Assembly: GCA_020062605.1 (NCBI GenBank)
Contig: JAGUWA010000433.1
Coordinates: forward strand, 1 to 8,225
Length of the DNA: 8,225 nucleotides
Direction: 5' to 3'
Origin: Parvibaculum sp.
GTDB lineage: Bacteria > Pseudomonadota > Alphaproteobacteria > Parvibaculales > Parvibaculaceae
Below the pieces are notes generated by a model. That model was not told the origin of the DNA and did not search any database. It saw nothing but the letters and a program-made list of their open reading frames with translations. Positions 1 to 5,821 of this stretch are shown here, piece by piece; within the stretch, counting starts at the first letter, position 1, and every line of letters begins with the position of its first letter. Made by a program: the position numbers and the translations under genes.

Positions 1-58
1 GATTACCCGTGAAGCCCTGGCAGATGACCTTGGTGTTCTTGTCGACGAGAACGGACAT
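1..58 (-). CDS. sucD: Succinyl-CoA synthetase alpha subunit, 5' end only (partial at left edge)
   Basis: Only the first 19 codons are in the window; they read MSVLVDKNTKVICQGFTGN. This is the usual start of the SucD alpha subunit, including the beginning of the QGFTG segment of the CoA-binding Rossmann domain. SucD carries the phospho-histidine of succinyl-CoA synthetase, but that residue lies outside the window. The ATG shares one base with the sucC stop codon (TAATG at 60-56). A strong ribosome-binding site, AAGGAGG, lies at 72-66, seven bases upstream and inside the last sucC codons. Overlap plus internal ribosome site indicate translational coupling of the two subunits, as expected for an alpha2beta2 or alpha-beta enzyme. 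The identification rests on the short N-terminus plus its place directly after sucC. Confidence 0.93.
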   Translation of the reverse strand, partial: MSVLVDKNTKVICQGFTGN

Positions 59-1227
59 TATGCGGCCTCCTTCACGGCTTTGACGATCTTCTCGGCCGCG
101 TCGGCGAGGTTGTCCGCGGAAATGATGGGCAGGCCCGATTCCGCCATGATCTTCTTTCCGAGATCGACATTGGTGCCTTCGAGGCGCACCACCAGCGGCA
201 CGCCGAGCGACACTTCCTTGGCGGCGGCGACAACGCCTTCCGCGATGATGTCGCAACGCATGATGCCGCCGAAGATGTTGACCAGAATGCCTTCGACGCT
301 CGGGTCGGAGAGAATGATCTTGAAGGCGGCCGTGACCTTTTCCTTCGTCGCGCCGCCGCCGACATCGAGGAAGTTCGCAGGCTCCGAGCCATAGAGCTTG
401 ATAATGTCCATGGTCGCCATGGCAAGGCCCGCGCCGTTCACCATGCAGCCGATCTTGCCGTCGAGCTTGATGTAGTTGAGGTCGTATTTCGACGCCTCGA
501 CTTCGGCAGGGTCCTCTTCGGTGAGGTCGCGCAGCTCGACGATGTCCTTGTGCCGGTAGAGCGCGTTCGAGTCGAAATTCACCTTCGCGTCGAGGCAGAC
601 GATATTGCCCTCGCCCGTCACAACGAGCGGGTTGATCTCGAGCATGCTCATGTCTTCGGCAACGAAGGCCTTGTAGAGCTTGTCGATAAGAGCGACGCCC
701 TGCTTTACCTGGTCGCCTTCAAGGCCGAGCGCGTAAGCAACCTTGCGGCCATGGAAGCCGCTGATGCCGGACGCAGGGTCGATCGAGAAGCTGAGGATTT
801 TCTCGGGCGTCTTCGCCGCCACTTCCTCGATATCCATGCCGCCTTCGGTGGAAACGATGAAGGAGATGCGCGAGGTCGCGCGATCGACGAGCACGGAGAG
901 GTAGAGTTCGCGCGCGATCGAGGAGCCTTCCTCGATATAGAGGCGATGCACTTCCTTGCCTTCCGGCCCCGTCTGGTGCGTGACGAGCGTCGATCCGAGC
1001 AGGCGCTTTGCCTCCTTCTCGACGTCTTCCACCGACTTCACGACCTTGACGCCGCCGGCCTTGCCGCGACCGCCCGCATGAATCTGCGCCTTGACGACCC
1101 ACACCGGCCCGCCGAGTTCCCTGGCTTTCGCCACGGCCTCTTCGGGCGTGAACGCCGCATGTCCGCGGGGCACAGGCACGCCATACTTCGCAAGCACGGC
1201 CTTGGCCTGGTATTCGTGAATATTCAT
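58..1227 (-). CDS. sucC: Succinyl-CoA synthetase (ADP/GDP-forming) beta subunit
   Basis: This TCA-cycle enzyme subunit interconverts succinyl-CoA and succinate with substrate-level phosphorylation, in the cytoplasm, together with SucD. The 389-residue length matches the family (E. coli SucC has 388). The start MNIHEYQAKAVLAKYG is canonical. An ATP-grasp domain fills the N-terminal part, with KAQIHAGGRGKAGG at about residues 46-59, EINPLV at 197-202 and DAKVNFD at 213-219 (nucleotide and metal binding). The C-terminal ligase domain shows NGAGLAMATMD at 264-274, a GGGAT turn near 290 and NIFGGIMRCD at 317-326. A weak GGACGG ribosome site lies six bases before the ATG. The gene overlaps sucD by one base and sits 215 bases beyond the stop of the upstream hydrolase gene. 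An extended -10 promoter in that gap suggests transcription independent of upstream genes. No defects are seen. Confidence 0.98.
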   Translation of the reverse strand: MNIHEYQAKAVLAKYGVPVPRGHAAFTPEEAVAKARELGGPVWVVKAQIHAGGRGKAGGVKVVKSVEDVEKEAKRLLGSTLVTHQTGPEGKEVHRLYIEEGSSIARELYLSVLVDRATSRISFIVSTEGGMDIEEVAAKTPEKILSFSIDPASGISGFHGRKVAYALGLEGDQVKQGVALIDKLYKAFVAEDMSMLEINPLVVTGEGNIVCLDAKVNFDSNALYRHKDIVELRDLTEEDPAEVEASKYDLNYIKLDGKIGCMVNGAGLAMATMDIIKLYGSEPANFLDVGGGATKEKVTAAFKIILSDPSVEGILVNIFGGIMRCDIIAEGVVAAAKEVSLGVPLVVRLEGTNVDLGKKIMAESGLPIISADNLADAAEKIVKAVKEAA

Positions 1228-1248
1228 GAAAAACCGTCCGGCTGGAGA

Positions 1249-1270
1249 GCGGCGCGGGAACCCGCGTCGC
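1249..1270 (-). promoter_or_regulatory. Stem-loop in the sucC 5' leader
   Basis: A near-perfect inverted repeat lies 22-43 bases before the sucC ATG and downstream of the predicted promoter, so it would be in the mRNA leader. In the transcript the core is CGCGGG/CCCGCG around TT, so in practice five pairs with a four-base loop. It is extended by GCG/CGC beyond one A-C mismatch. No run of U follows, so it is not an intrinsic terminator. It could protect the 5' end or modulate translation; that role is inference only. Confidence 0.4.
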
Positions 1271-1313
1271 CAGAAGGAAAGGATTGTCCGAAAGCTATGT
1301 CGGATGGCTCGGA

Positions 1314-1341
1314 GTTATACCACCCGAGCGGGCGGGCGCAA
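1314..1341 (-). promoter_or_regulatory. Predicted sigma70-type promoter for sucCD (extended -10)
   Basis: On the minus strand, TTGCGC at 1341-1336 is followed by a 16-base spacer and TATAAC at 1319-1314, which matches five of six consensus positions. The spacer ends in TGG, so the -10 reads TGGTATAAC, an extended -10 motif. Transcription would start near 1307, giving a leader of about 80 bases before sucC. This is the best promoter-like sequence in the window and sits in the only sizeable gap upstream of sucC. It supports sucCD (and probably genes beyond the left edge) being transcribed separately from mdh and the hydrolase gene. Confidence 0.6.
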
Positions 1342-1431
1342 CCGGCAGATAGCCGCCGGAGAGGGCACAACCGGGCTACGCCGCTTACAGGAATTTCAGT
1401 TGCCGCAGCGCTGCCCGCAACGCCGCAAACA

Positions 1432-1446
1432 GTGACGCAGCGTCAC
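1432..1446. repeat. Perfect 7-1-7 palindrome spanning the hydrolase stop codon
   Basis: GTGACGC-A-GCGTCAC is a perfect inverted repeat around a single base, and it covers the TGA stop of the hydrolase gene (1445-1443). As RNA only five pairs with a five-base loop would form. A second, weaker hairpin follows at 1399-1421 (GTTGC / GCAAC around a GCAGCGCTGC core). Neither has a T-run on the minus strand, so they are poor intrinsic terminators. The palindrome could be a protein-binding site or chance. Confidence 0.35.
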
Positions 1447-2519
1447 CGCAGATCGTGTTCGACGATCCTGTCCGACCCGGCCGGAAGCTCCAGATAGAGC
1501 CCGTCATAACCCAGCGTGACGCCTTCGCTCCGGACGTCTGAGACACCTCGCAGGAAGACCCGCTCGGCGAGTGCATTCGGCAACCTCGGCACGATATGGG
1601 TGTAGACGAGGAGCTTCACGCCCGCCTCGTTGGCGACCTCCGCCGCATCGACGGGCGTTGCATGGTAGTCGGGAATATCGTGCATGACCTTGGCGCGCCG
1701 GTCGCCCCTGTGCTCGAGCCCTTCTTCGAGCAAGGCAACCATATGGACTGCAAGCGCCTCATGGATCAGGACATCGGCACCGGCGCCGAACGTCGTGACA
1801 TTGCTGTCCTTTTTCGTATCGCCGCTGAAGACAATGGAACGCCCCTTGTAGTCGACCCTGTATCCATAGGCAGGGTCCACCGGCTCGTGCGAGACGCGGA
1901 AGGCGGTGATCTTCACGCCATCTTCGTCGAAGACGGTGACGCCCGTGTCGCGGTCGGGAACATCGACGACGATCGGCAGGTAATTGGCACCTTCCTCGGC
2001 AAAGAACTCAAGGCCGTGGTGGGCGATCCGGTAGCCGTCATCGAGCGAATAGGCGATGTCGAAACCCTGCGCGATCCGCTCGATGCCGGGCGGACCGTAA
2101 AGGGCGAGCGCCTCGCGGCGCCCCGCCGCCCAGCTATTGAGCGCGATGTCGGGAATGCCGCTGATGTGGTCGGAGTGGAAATGAGTGATGAGGACGCCGC
2201 TGAGGCCGCCGACCGGCAGCTGGAAGCGCGCGAGCCTGTCCCAGCCGCCAAGCCCGGAGTCGATGAGAAAGACCTTCCTGCCCGCATAGACGATGGCGCA
2301 GGACTGGGCCCGCTCCGGATCCGGCATCGGCGAACCCGTTCCGCAAAGAACGACATGAAGCGCATCCTCGTTCAGCACGGCGTCGAAGGAGCCCATATTG
2401 GAGGCGACGACGCGCCTCATCACCGCGTCCTGTGCCGAAGGCGAGAACCAGACGATGCCGAGACCAATGACCGCAGCCACCATCAGCAGACCGATACTGG
2501 CCGCCACCACGCGCTTCAT
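1443..2519 (-). CDS. Membrane-anchored metallo-beta-lactamase-fold hydrolase, RNase Z-like
   Basis: This is a 358-residue protein. Residues 5-25 form a hydrophobic segment after MKR, without a lipobox, so an uncleaved anchor or signal peptide exporting the catalytic domain is likely. The domain has the two-zinc RNase Z-like set in order: HFHSDH at 113-118, His201 (SHEP), Asp224 (FSGDTKK), HEAL at 243-246, His276 (YHATP) and His298 (YTHIVP). These match the HxHxDH, GDT, HEA, HxT and final HxxP positions of the RNase Z branch of the superfamily. Export makes tRNA processing unlikely; a periplasmic ester, lactone, sulfate-ester or phosphodiester hydrolase fits better, but the substrate cannot be read from sequence. 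An AGGGAGG ribosome site lies seven bases before the ATG. The gene sits between mdh and sucC, where many relatives have no gene. The fold is certain, the function is not. Confidence 0.9.
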   Translation of the reverse strand: MKRVVAASIGLLMVAAVIGLGIVWFSPSAQDAVMRRVVASNMGSFDAVLNEDALHVVLCGTGSPMPDPERAQSCAIVYAGRKVFLIDSGLGGWDRLARFQLPVGGLSGVLITHFHSDHISGIPDIALNSWAAGRREALALYGPPGIERIAQGFDIAYSLDDGYRIAHHGLEFFAEEGANYLPIVVDVPDRDTGVTVFDEDGVKITAFRVSHEPVDPAYGYRVDYKGRSIVFSGDTKKDSNVTTFGAGADVLIHEALAVHMVALLEEGLEHRGDRRAKVMHDIPDYHATPVDAAEVANEAGVKLLVYTHIVPRLPNALAERVFLRGVSDVRSEGVTLGYDGLYLELPAGSDRIVEHDLR

Positions 2520-2557
2520 CTGTAAGCCTCCCTGCCGACATCGCTAATGCAAAACAT
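2516..2557 (-). CDS. Possible 13-codon leader ORF upstream of the hydrolase gene
   Basis: On the minus strand an ATG at 2557 opens a reading frame, MFCISDVGREAYR, that ends at a TGA overlapping the hydrolase start codon (ATGA at 2519-2516). A GGGGAGG ribosome-binding box lies eight bases before this ATG, and the hydrolase's own AGGGAGG lies inside the small frame. This is the classic geometry of translational coupling. Against it, the frame is very short, and a possible promoter (TTGATT, 17 bases, TATTTA ending near 2558) would start transcription inside it. An alternative -10, AATAAT at 2595-2590, would include it in the mRNA. Short frames also arise by chance. Confidence 0.25.
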   Translation of the reverse strand: MFCISDVGREAYR

Positions 2558-2571
2558 TAAATAAGCCTCCC
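2523..2571 (-). repeat. Direct repeat of a ribosome-binding box (GGGAGGCTTA twice)
   Basis: The ten bases GGGAGGCTTA occur at 2571-2562 and again at 2532-2523 on the minus strand, 39 bases apart. The second copy is the ribosome-binding site of the hydrolase gene; the first precedes the ATG of the 13-codon leader frame. Between them lies an inverted repeat, TAATG-CAAAA-CATTA on the plus strand (2545-2559). The arrangement could be a duplicated translation-initiation region or an operator. Confidence 0.5.
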
Positions 2572-2613
2572 CGCACTCGCAATCAAGGCATTATTGACAC
2601 TTTATGTGCCAAT

Positions 2614-2641
2614 AAAAAAGGCGGGCCGAAGGCCCGCCTTT
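2614..2641 (-). terminator. Rho-independent terminator of mdh
   Basis: On the minus strand the sequence after the mdh stop forms a perfect eight-pair stem, GGCGGGCC/GGCCCGCC, around a TTC loop (2638-2631 and 2627-2620), followed at once by six T residues (2619-2614). The AAA before the stem can extend it. It lies 20 bases beyond the mdh stop codon. This is the strongest terminator in the window and should end most transcripts from mdh before the hydrolase gene and sucCD. Confidence 0.93.
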
Positions 2642-2661
2642 CGTCCCGGCTAGATACCGGA

Positions 2662-3666
2662 TTATTTTTTCTTCGCGGCAGCCTTGGCCTTCGCGGCCTT
2701 GCCCTTGCCGACGGCGGGGTCGATCTTCTTGCAGGCATCGACCAGGCCCTTCACGGCGTTGACCGAGTTCATGAACTGCTTCTTTTCGGAAGCGTTCAGA
2801 TCGATCTCGACGATGCGCTCGACGCCGCCCGCACCGATCACGACCGGCACGCCGACATACATGTCCTTCACGCCATACTCGCCGTTGATATAGGCCGCGC
2901 AGGGCATCACGCGCTTCTGGTCCTTCAGATAGGCTTCCGCCATCGCGATACCCGAAGCGGCGGGCGCATAGAAGGCGGAGCCGGTCTTCAACAGGCCGAC
3001 GATCTCCGCACCGCCATCGCGCGTGCGCTGGATGATCTTGTCGAGCTTTTCCTTTGTCGTCCAACCCATCTTGATGAGGTCGGGGAGAGGAATACCGGCA
3101 ACCGTCGAGTAGCGCGGCAGCGGCACCATCGTGTCGCCATGGCCACCCAGCACGAAGGCCGTGACGTCCTCGACCGACACCCCGAATTCCTCGGCGAGGA
3201 AAAGACGGAAGCGGCCGCTATCGAGCACGCCCGCCATGCCGACGACCTTGTTGTGCGGCAGGCCGGAGAACTGGCGCAGCGCCCAGACCATCGCATCGAG
3301 CGGGTTGGTGATGCAGACGACGAAAGCATTCGGGGCATATTTCGCGATGCCCTCACCGACCTGGCGCATCACCTTGAGGTTGATGCCGAGAAGATCGTCG
3401 CGGCTCATGCCCGGCTTGCGCGGCACGCCGGCCGTCACGATAACGACATCGGCACCCTTGATGCCCTTGTAGTCATTCGCGCCGGAAAGAGCGGCATTGT
3501 AGCCCTCGACGGGGCCCGCCTGTGCGAGATCAAGCGCCTTGCCCTGCGGCAGGCCTTCCGCGATGTCGAAAATGACGACGTCGCCAAGCTCCTTGAGCCC
3601 CGCGAGAAGAGCCAGCGTGCCGCCGATCTGGCCGCCGCCGATAAGTGCGATTTTCTTGCGCGCCAT
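2662..3666 (-). CDS. mdh: Malate dehydrogenase (NAD-dependent), LDH-like type
   Basis: This enzyme oxidises malate to oxaloacetate with NAD+ in the TCA cycle. The 334 residues begin MARKKIALIGGGQIGG, with the glycine-rich NAD loop at 10-16 and Asp34 at the end of beta-2 to bind the ribose. The substrate residues are Arg83 and Arg89 in the mobile loop (GVPRKPGMSR), Asn121 (ITNPLD) and Arg152. The catalytic pair is Asp149/His176 (LGGHGDTMVPL). Arg83, where lactate dehydrogenases have Gln, marks it as a malate enzyme. A GGAGG ribosome site lies ten bases before the ATG. The family usually ends near residue 320, just after a KKIDP-like motif; here about 14 extra residues rich in Lys and Ala follow. 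An intrinsic terminator lies 20 bases downstream, so mdh seems not to be mainly co-transcribed with sucCD. Confidence 0.98.
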   Translation of the reverse strand: MARKKIALIGGGQIGGTLALLAGLKELGDVVIFDIAEGLPQGKALDLAQAGPVEGYNAALSGANDYKGIKGADVVIVTAGVPRKPGMSRDDLLGINLKVMRQVGEGIAKYAPNAFVVCITNPLDAMVWALRQFSGLPHNKVVGMAGVLDSGRFRLFLAEEFGVSVEDVTAFVLGGHGDTMVPLPRYSTVAGIPLPDLIKMGWTTKEKLDKIIQRTRDGGAEIVGLLKTGSAFYAPAASGIAMAEAYLKDQKRVMPCAAYINGEYGVKDMYVGVPVVIGAGGVERIVEIDLNASEKKQFMNSVNAVKGLVDACKKIDPAVGKGKAAKAKAAAKKK

Positions 3667-3712
3667 GGTGTTGAAGCCTCCGATATGCGTGCGCCGTGGT
3701 TAATCTCGCAGC

Positions 3713-3741
3713 CTAGTAGCGTGAATCCGCGCGTTCCGCAA
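3713..3741 (-). promoter_or_regulatory. Weak candidate promoter for mdh
   Basis: On the minus strand TTGCGG (3741-3736) is followed by a 17-base spacer and TACTAG (3718-3713). Each box matches only three consensus positions, but the spacing is ideal and the place, about 47 bases before the mdh ATG, is right. The -35 resembles the TTGCGC before sucC. The call rests mainly on position. Confidence 0.22.
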
Positions 3742-3804
3742 CGGAGGCATGGGAAAGACCGCACCTTGAGAGGTCCGGATTTTAACCATGAATGCCGTCT
3801 CGCG

Positions 3805-3834
3805 TTGACACATAAGGCCTTCCGGCCGCATGAT
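3805..3834 (+). promoter_or_regulatory. Candidate promoter for the lipoprotein gene
   Basis: A perfect TTGACA at 3805-3810 is followed by an 18-base spacer and CATGAT (3829-3834), four of six positions of a -10 box. Transcription would start near 3841, directly at the inverted repeat 3836-3850, leaving a leader of about 130 bases before the ATG at 3975. The exact -35 is the main support; the -10 is only fair. Confidence 0.35.
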
Positions 3835-3974
3835 TTTTACTCAACGTAAAGGTTGACCCGCGATGCTCACGGGGCACGCAGCGCGGGCGGCGCAGGATCC
3901 GGGGGGACCGCGCCAGGTCCGGGACGGCGTGAAGCTTGCACCCGTTCAGGACCGTTTAGTTGGGGGCGTGCGTT

Positions 3975-4616
3975 ATGACGCTGAATATCAGTCGCTGCAT
4001 TTTCGGAAAAGCATCGCGCACGGTCCGCCTTGCGGCGATCGGCCTTGGCATTCTCAGCCTTTCGGGTTGCGCGGCGCCTGCCATCGGCGCGCTCACCATC
4101 GGCGAGGTGCTGACGATAGCCGGCATTTCCTCCACCATCATGACGGGCCGGGATCTCGGCGAGCATGCGCTTTCGGCCCTGACCGGCAAGGACTGCCGCT
4201 TTCTCGAGGCCGCGCTCCGCGAGGGCCGCTCCTTCTGCGAAGAACGCAACTCCGTCGCGACGAAGGACGATTTCGGCGGCCTTGTTGCCCTCTTCAGGAA
4301 CGATGATGGCGATGTGAAGGAAACGACGGTCGCCGCCGCCGATCTCGATCCGCTGGCGCTCGGCTTCGTGCCGGTGGACCGACGCGCGGCTCACGAATTC
4401 TCGCTCGAAATCGCGCGGGAGGCGTCGCGCCAGGCGCCGAAGGAAACGATCTCCTTCGGGATGATGTCGGCAACCTTTGGCCAGTCCTGGGACTACCGGC
4501 TCGACATGGCACCCGATGCCTCGACACGCCGGCTTGCCGATGCGTCTTCCGCAGCCGAGGCGCCCGCGACGGCGCTCGGTCTCCGTCCCGCGCATTCGCC
4601 CTATATGGGGCTCTGA
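3975..4616 (+). CDS. Predicted outer-membrane lipoprotein of unknown function
   Basis: This 213-residue protein has a lipoprotein signal: basic residues at 12-18, a hydrophobic stretch at 19-29, and the lipobox LSGC with Cys32 as the lipidation site. Ala at +2 predicts outer-membrane sorting rather than inner-membrane retention. The mature part starts with an Ala/Gly-rich segment (33-56). It then has GKDC at 71-74 and a second Cys at 88 (CRFLEAALREGRSFC), a pair that could form a disulfide. The rest has no recognised catalytic motif and ends in a low-complexity Ala-rich tail. I chose ATG 3975 over an in-frame TTG at 3960 because it gives a normal-length signal peptide; the ribosome site is weak. 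The gene converges on zapE, with 12 bases between stops. Export and lipidation are well supported, function is unknown. Confidence 0.8.
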   Translation: MTLNISRCIFGKASRTVRLAAIGLGILSLSGCAAPAIGALTIGEVLTIAGISSTIMTGRDLGEHALSALTGKDCRFLEAALREGRSFCEERNSVATKDDFGGLVALFRNDDGDVKETTVAAADLDPLALGFVPVDRRAAHEFSLEIAREASRQAPKETISFGMMSATFGQSWDYRLDMAPDASTRRLADASSAAEAPATALGLRPAHSPYMGL

Positions 4617-4652
4617 TCGGGCGGAAACTCAATCGGCGCTTCTGAGCCCGAT
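4616..4652. terminator. Possible weak bidirectional terminator between convergent genes
   Basis: ATCGGGC (4616-4622) and GCCCGAT (4646-4652) form a perfect seven-pair inverted repeat around a 23-base loop. It lies across the stop codons of the convergent lipoprotein and zapE genes. The loop is long and neither strand has a clear T-run, so termination may be weak or chance. Position is the main argument. Confidence 0.25.
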
Positions 4653-5750
4653 ATAATCCGCACTCTGCATTTCCATCAGCCGCGATACGGTGCGCTCGAA
4701 CTCGAACGCACCGTCACCCGTTTCGTAGAGCGCAACGGGCGGCGCTTCCGCCGAAAGAATGAGTTTCGTCTTCGCCTCGTAAAGCGCATCGACCAGCGTG
4801 ACGAAACGCTTGGCCTCGTTGCGCCGTTCGGGACCCATGACCGGCACGTCGCGGAGGATGACGGTATGGAAGCACTGCGCGATCTTGAGATAGTCGGCAG
4901 CGCCGAGCGGCCGCGCGCAGAGATCGGCAAAGGAAAAACGCGCAACGCCGTGCCGCGCTTCCGGCACTTCGACGGCCCGGCCCTTGAGCGACAGCGTCAT
5001 CGGCTCGCCATGAACCGCATCGGTGAGTTTCTCGAAGGCGTCGTCGAGCGCGGCGTCCGCCGCATCTCCGAGCGGCGCATGATAGACCGGCAGGCCCTTG
5101 ATACGGTCGAGGCGATAATCCGTTGCGCTGTCGAGATGGAGCACGTCCATCTTCGTCTTCACGAGGTCGATGAAGGGCAGGAAGCGGTGCCGGTTGAGGC
5201 CGCCCTCGTAGAGCCCGTCCGGCGCCCGGTTCGAGGTCGCGACCACGACCACGCCACGCTCGAAGAGCTGCGAGAAGAGACGCCCGAGGATCGAGGCATC
5301 GGCAATGTCGTGAACCTGGAACTCGTCGAAGCAAAGGAGCGAGGCTTCCTTCGCGACCATGTCGGCCACCGGCGGAATGGGGTCCGATCCCTTCACCGTG
5401 CCTGCCTTCTCGCGCTGGCGCCAGTCATGGATGCGCTCGTGAACTTCCTGCATGAAGGCGTGGAAATGGACACGGCGGCGCGGGCTGATCGCAACCGTCT
5501 CGAAGAAGAGGTCCATCAGCATCGACTTGCCGCGCCCGACCCCGCCCCAGATGTAGAGGCCTTCCGGCGGTGTCACCGGCTTGCCGAAGCCGAACCGCGC
5601 GAAGGGACCGGCCTTCTGGCCCGGCCGCCACTCGGCGAGTTCGTCGGCGAGATGCTGCAGCCGTTCGGCGGCATGCGCCTGCGCGACATCCTCGGCGATC
5701 TCGCCGCGGGCAATCTTGTCGCGATAGGCGTGAAGGGGACCGGATGTCAT
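4629..5750 (-). CDS. zapE: ZapE / AFG1-family P-loop ATPase, cell division associated
   Basis: ZapE is an ATPase that in E. coli acts at the Z ring under stress or low oxygen; its eukaryotic relative AFG1/LACE1 works in mitochondrial protein quality control. The 373 residues match the usual length (E. coli about 375). The start MTSGPLHAYRDKIARGE is family-typical. Walker A is GGVGRGKS at 69-76 followed by MLMDLFF, Walker B is LLCFDE at 138-143 followed by FQVHDIADA, and the sensor-like ATSNRAPDGLY is at 171-181 with LNRHRFLPFI after it. The frame stays open 41 codons further upstream to an ATG at 5873, but that part overlaps the MazG gene and is not family-like, so 5750 is preferred. No clear ribosome site precedes it. 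Proximity to mdh is common in alphaproteobacteria, though here a lipoprotein gene lies between. Confidence 0.95.
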   Translation of the reverse strand: MTSGPLHAYRDKIARGEIAEDVAQAHAAERLQHLADELAEWRPGQKAGPFARFGFGKPVTPPEGLYIWGGVGRGKSMLMDLFFETVAISPRRRVHFHAFMQEVHERIHDWRQREKAGTVKGSDPIPPVADMVAKEASLLCFDEFQVHDIADASILGRLFSQLFERGVVVVATSNRAPDGLYEGGLNRHRFLPFIDLVKTKMDVLHLDSATDYRLDRIKGLPVYHAPLGDAADAALDDAFEKLTDAVHGEPMTLSLKGRAVEVPEARHGVARFSFADLCARPLGAADYLKIAQCFHTVILRDVPVMGPERRNEAKRFVTLVDALYEAKTKLILSAEAPPVALYETGDGAFEFERTVSRLMEMQSADYIGLRSAD

Positions 5751-5768
5751 GCGCGGCCCAGGAGAACA

Positions 5769-5797
5769 TTGAGCGAACGCAGAGACTCGGTCATCAT
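5769..5797 (+). promoter_or_regulatory. Candidate promoter for the MazG-like gene
   Basis: TTGAGC (5769-5774), a 17-base spacer and CATCAT (5792-5797) give four of six matches in each box with ideal spacing, in the 71-base gap between the divergent zapE and MazG starts. Transcription would begin near 5804, leaving a leader of under 20 bases. It is plausible but not strong. Confidence 0.33.
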
Positions 5798-5821
5798 CGC
5801 CATCGGCCAAGATGAAGGAAC

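Larger units (their letters stand above)
3667..3974. other. Divergent intergenic region between mdh and the lipoprotein gene
   Basis: This 308-base gap separates the minus-strand mdh start from the plus-strand lipoprotein start, so it must hold promoters in both directions. It contains a weak candidate for mdh, a better TTGACA-type candidate for the lipoprotein, and the overlapping inverted repeats TTTAC-TCAAC-GTAAA (3836-3850) and TCAAC-GTAAAG-GTTGA (3841-3856), which cannot form together. A G6 run at 3901-3906 precedes a small GGACC/GGTCC stem (3905-3920). I see no tRNA, no convincing small gene and no insertion-sequence end. Confidence 0.6.

Noticed and set aside
550..1497. Long plus-strand open frame opposite sucC (315 codons)
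   Set aside because: It is antisense to a fully canonical sucC, has biased Arg/Ala/Asp-rich composition typical of a high-GC shadow frame, and shows no domain or ribosome site.
1596..2525. Long plus-strand open frame opposite the hydrolase gene (309 codons)
   Set aside because: The opposite strand carries all the metal-binding motifs of the hydrolase in order; this frame is a GC-rich shadow without motifs.
2594..2616. TTGACA on the plus strand downstream of mdh as a promoter
   Set aside because: No -10-like box lies at 16-18 bases, and no plus-strand gene follows, since the strand is antisense to mdh.
3867..4595. Minus-strand open frame opposite the lipoprotein gene (242 codons)
   Set aside because: The plus-strand product has a clear lipobox and signal peptide; the minus frame is Arg/Ala/Gly-rich, and no motif supports it.
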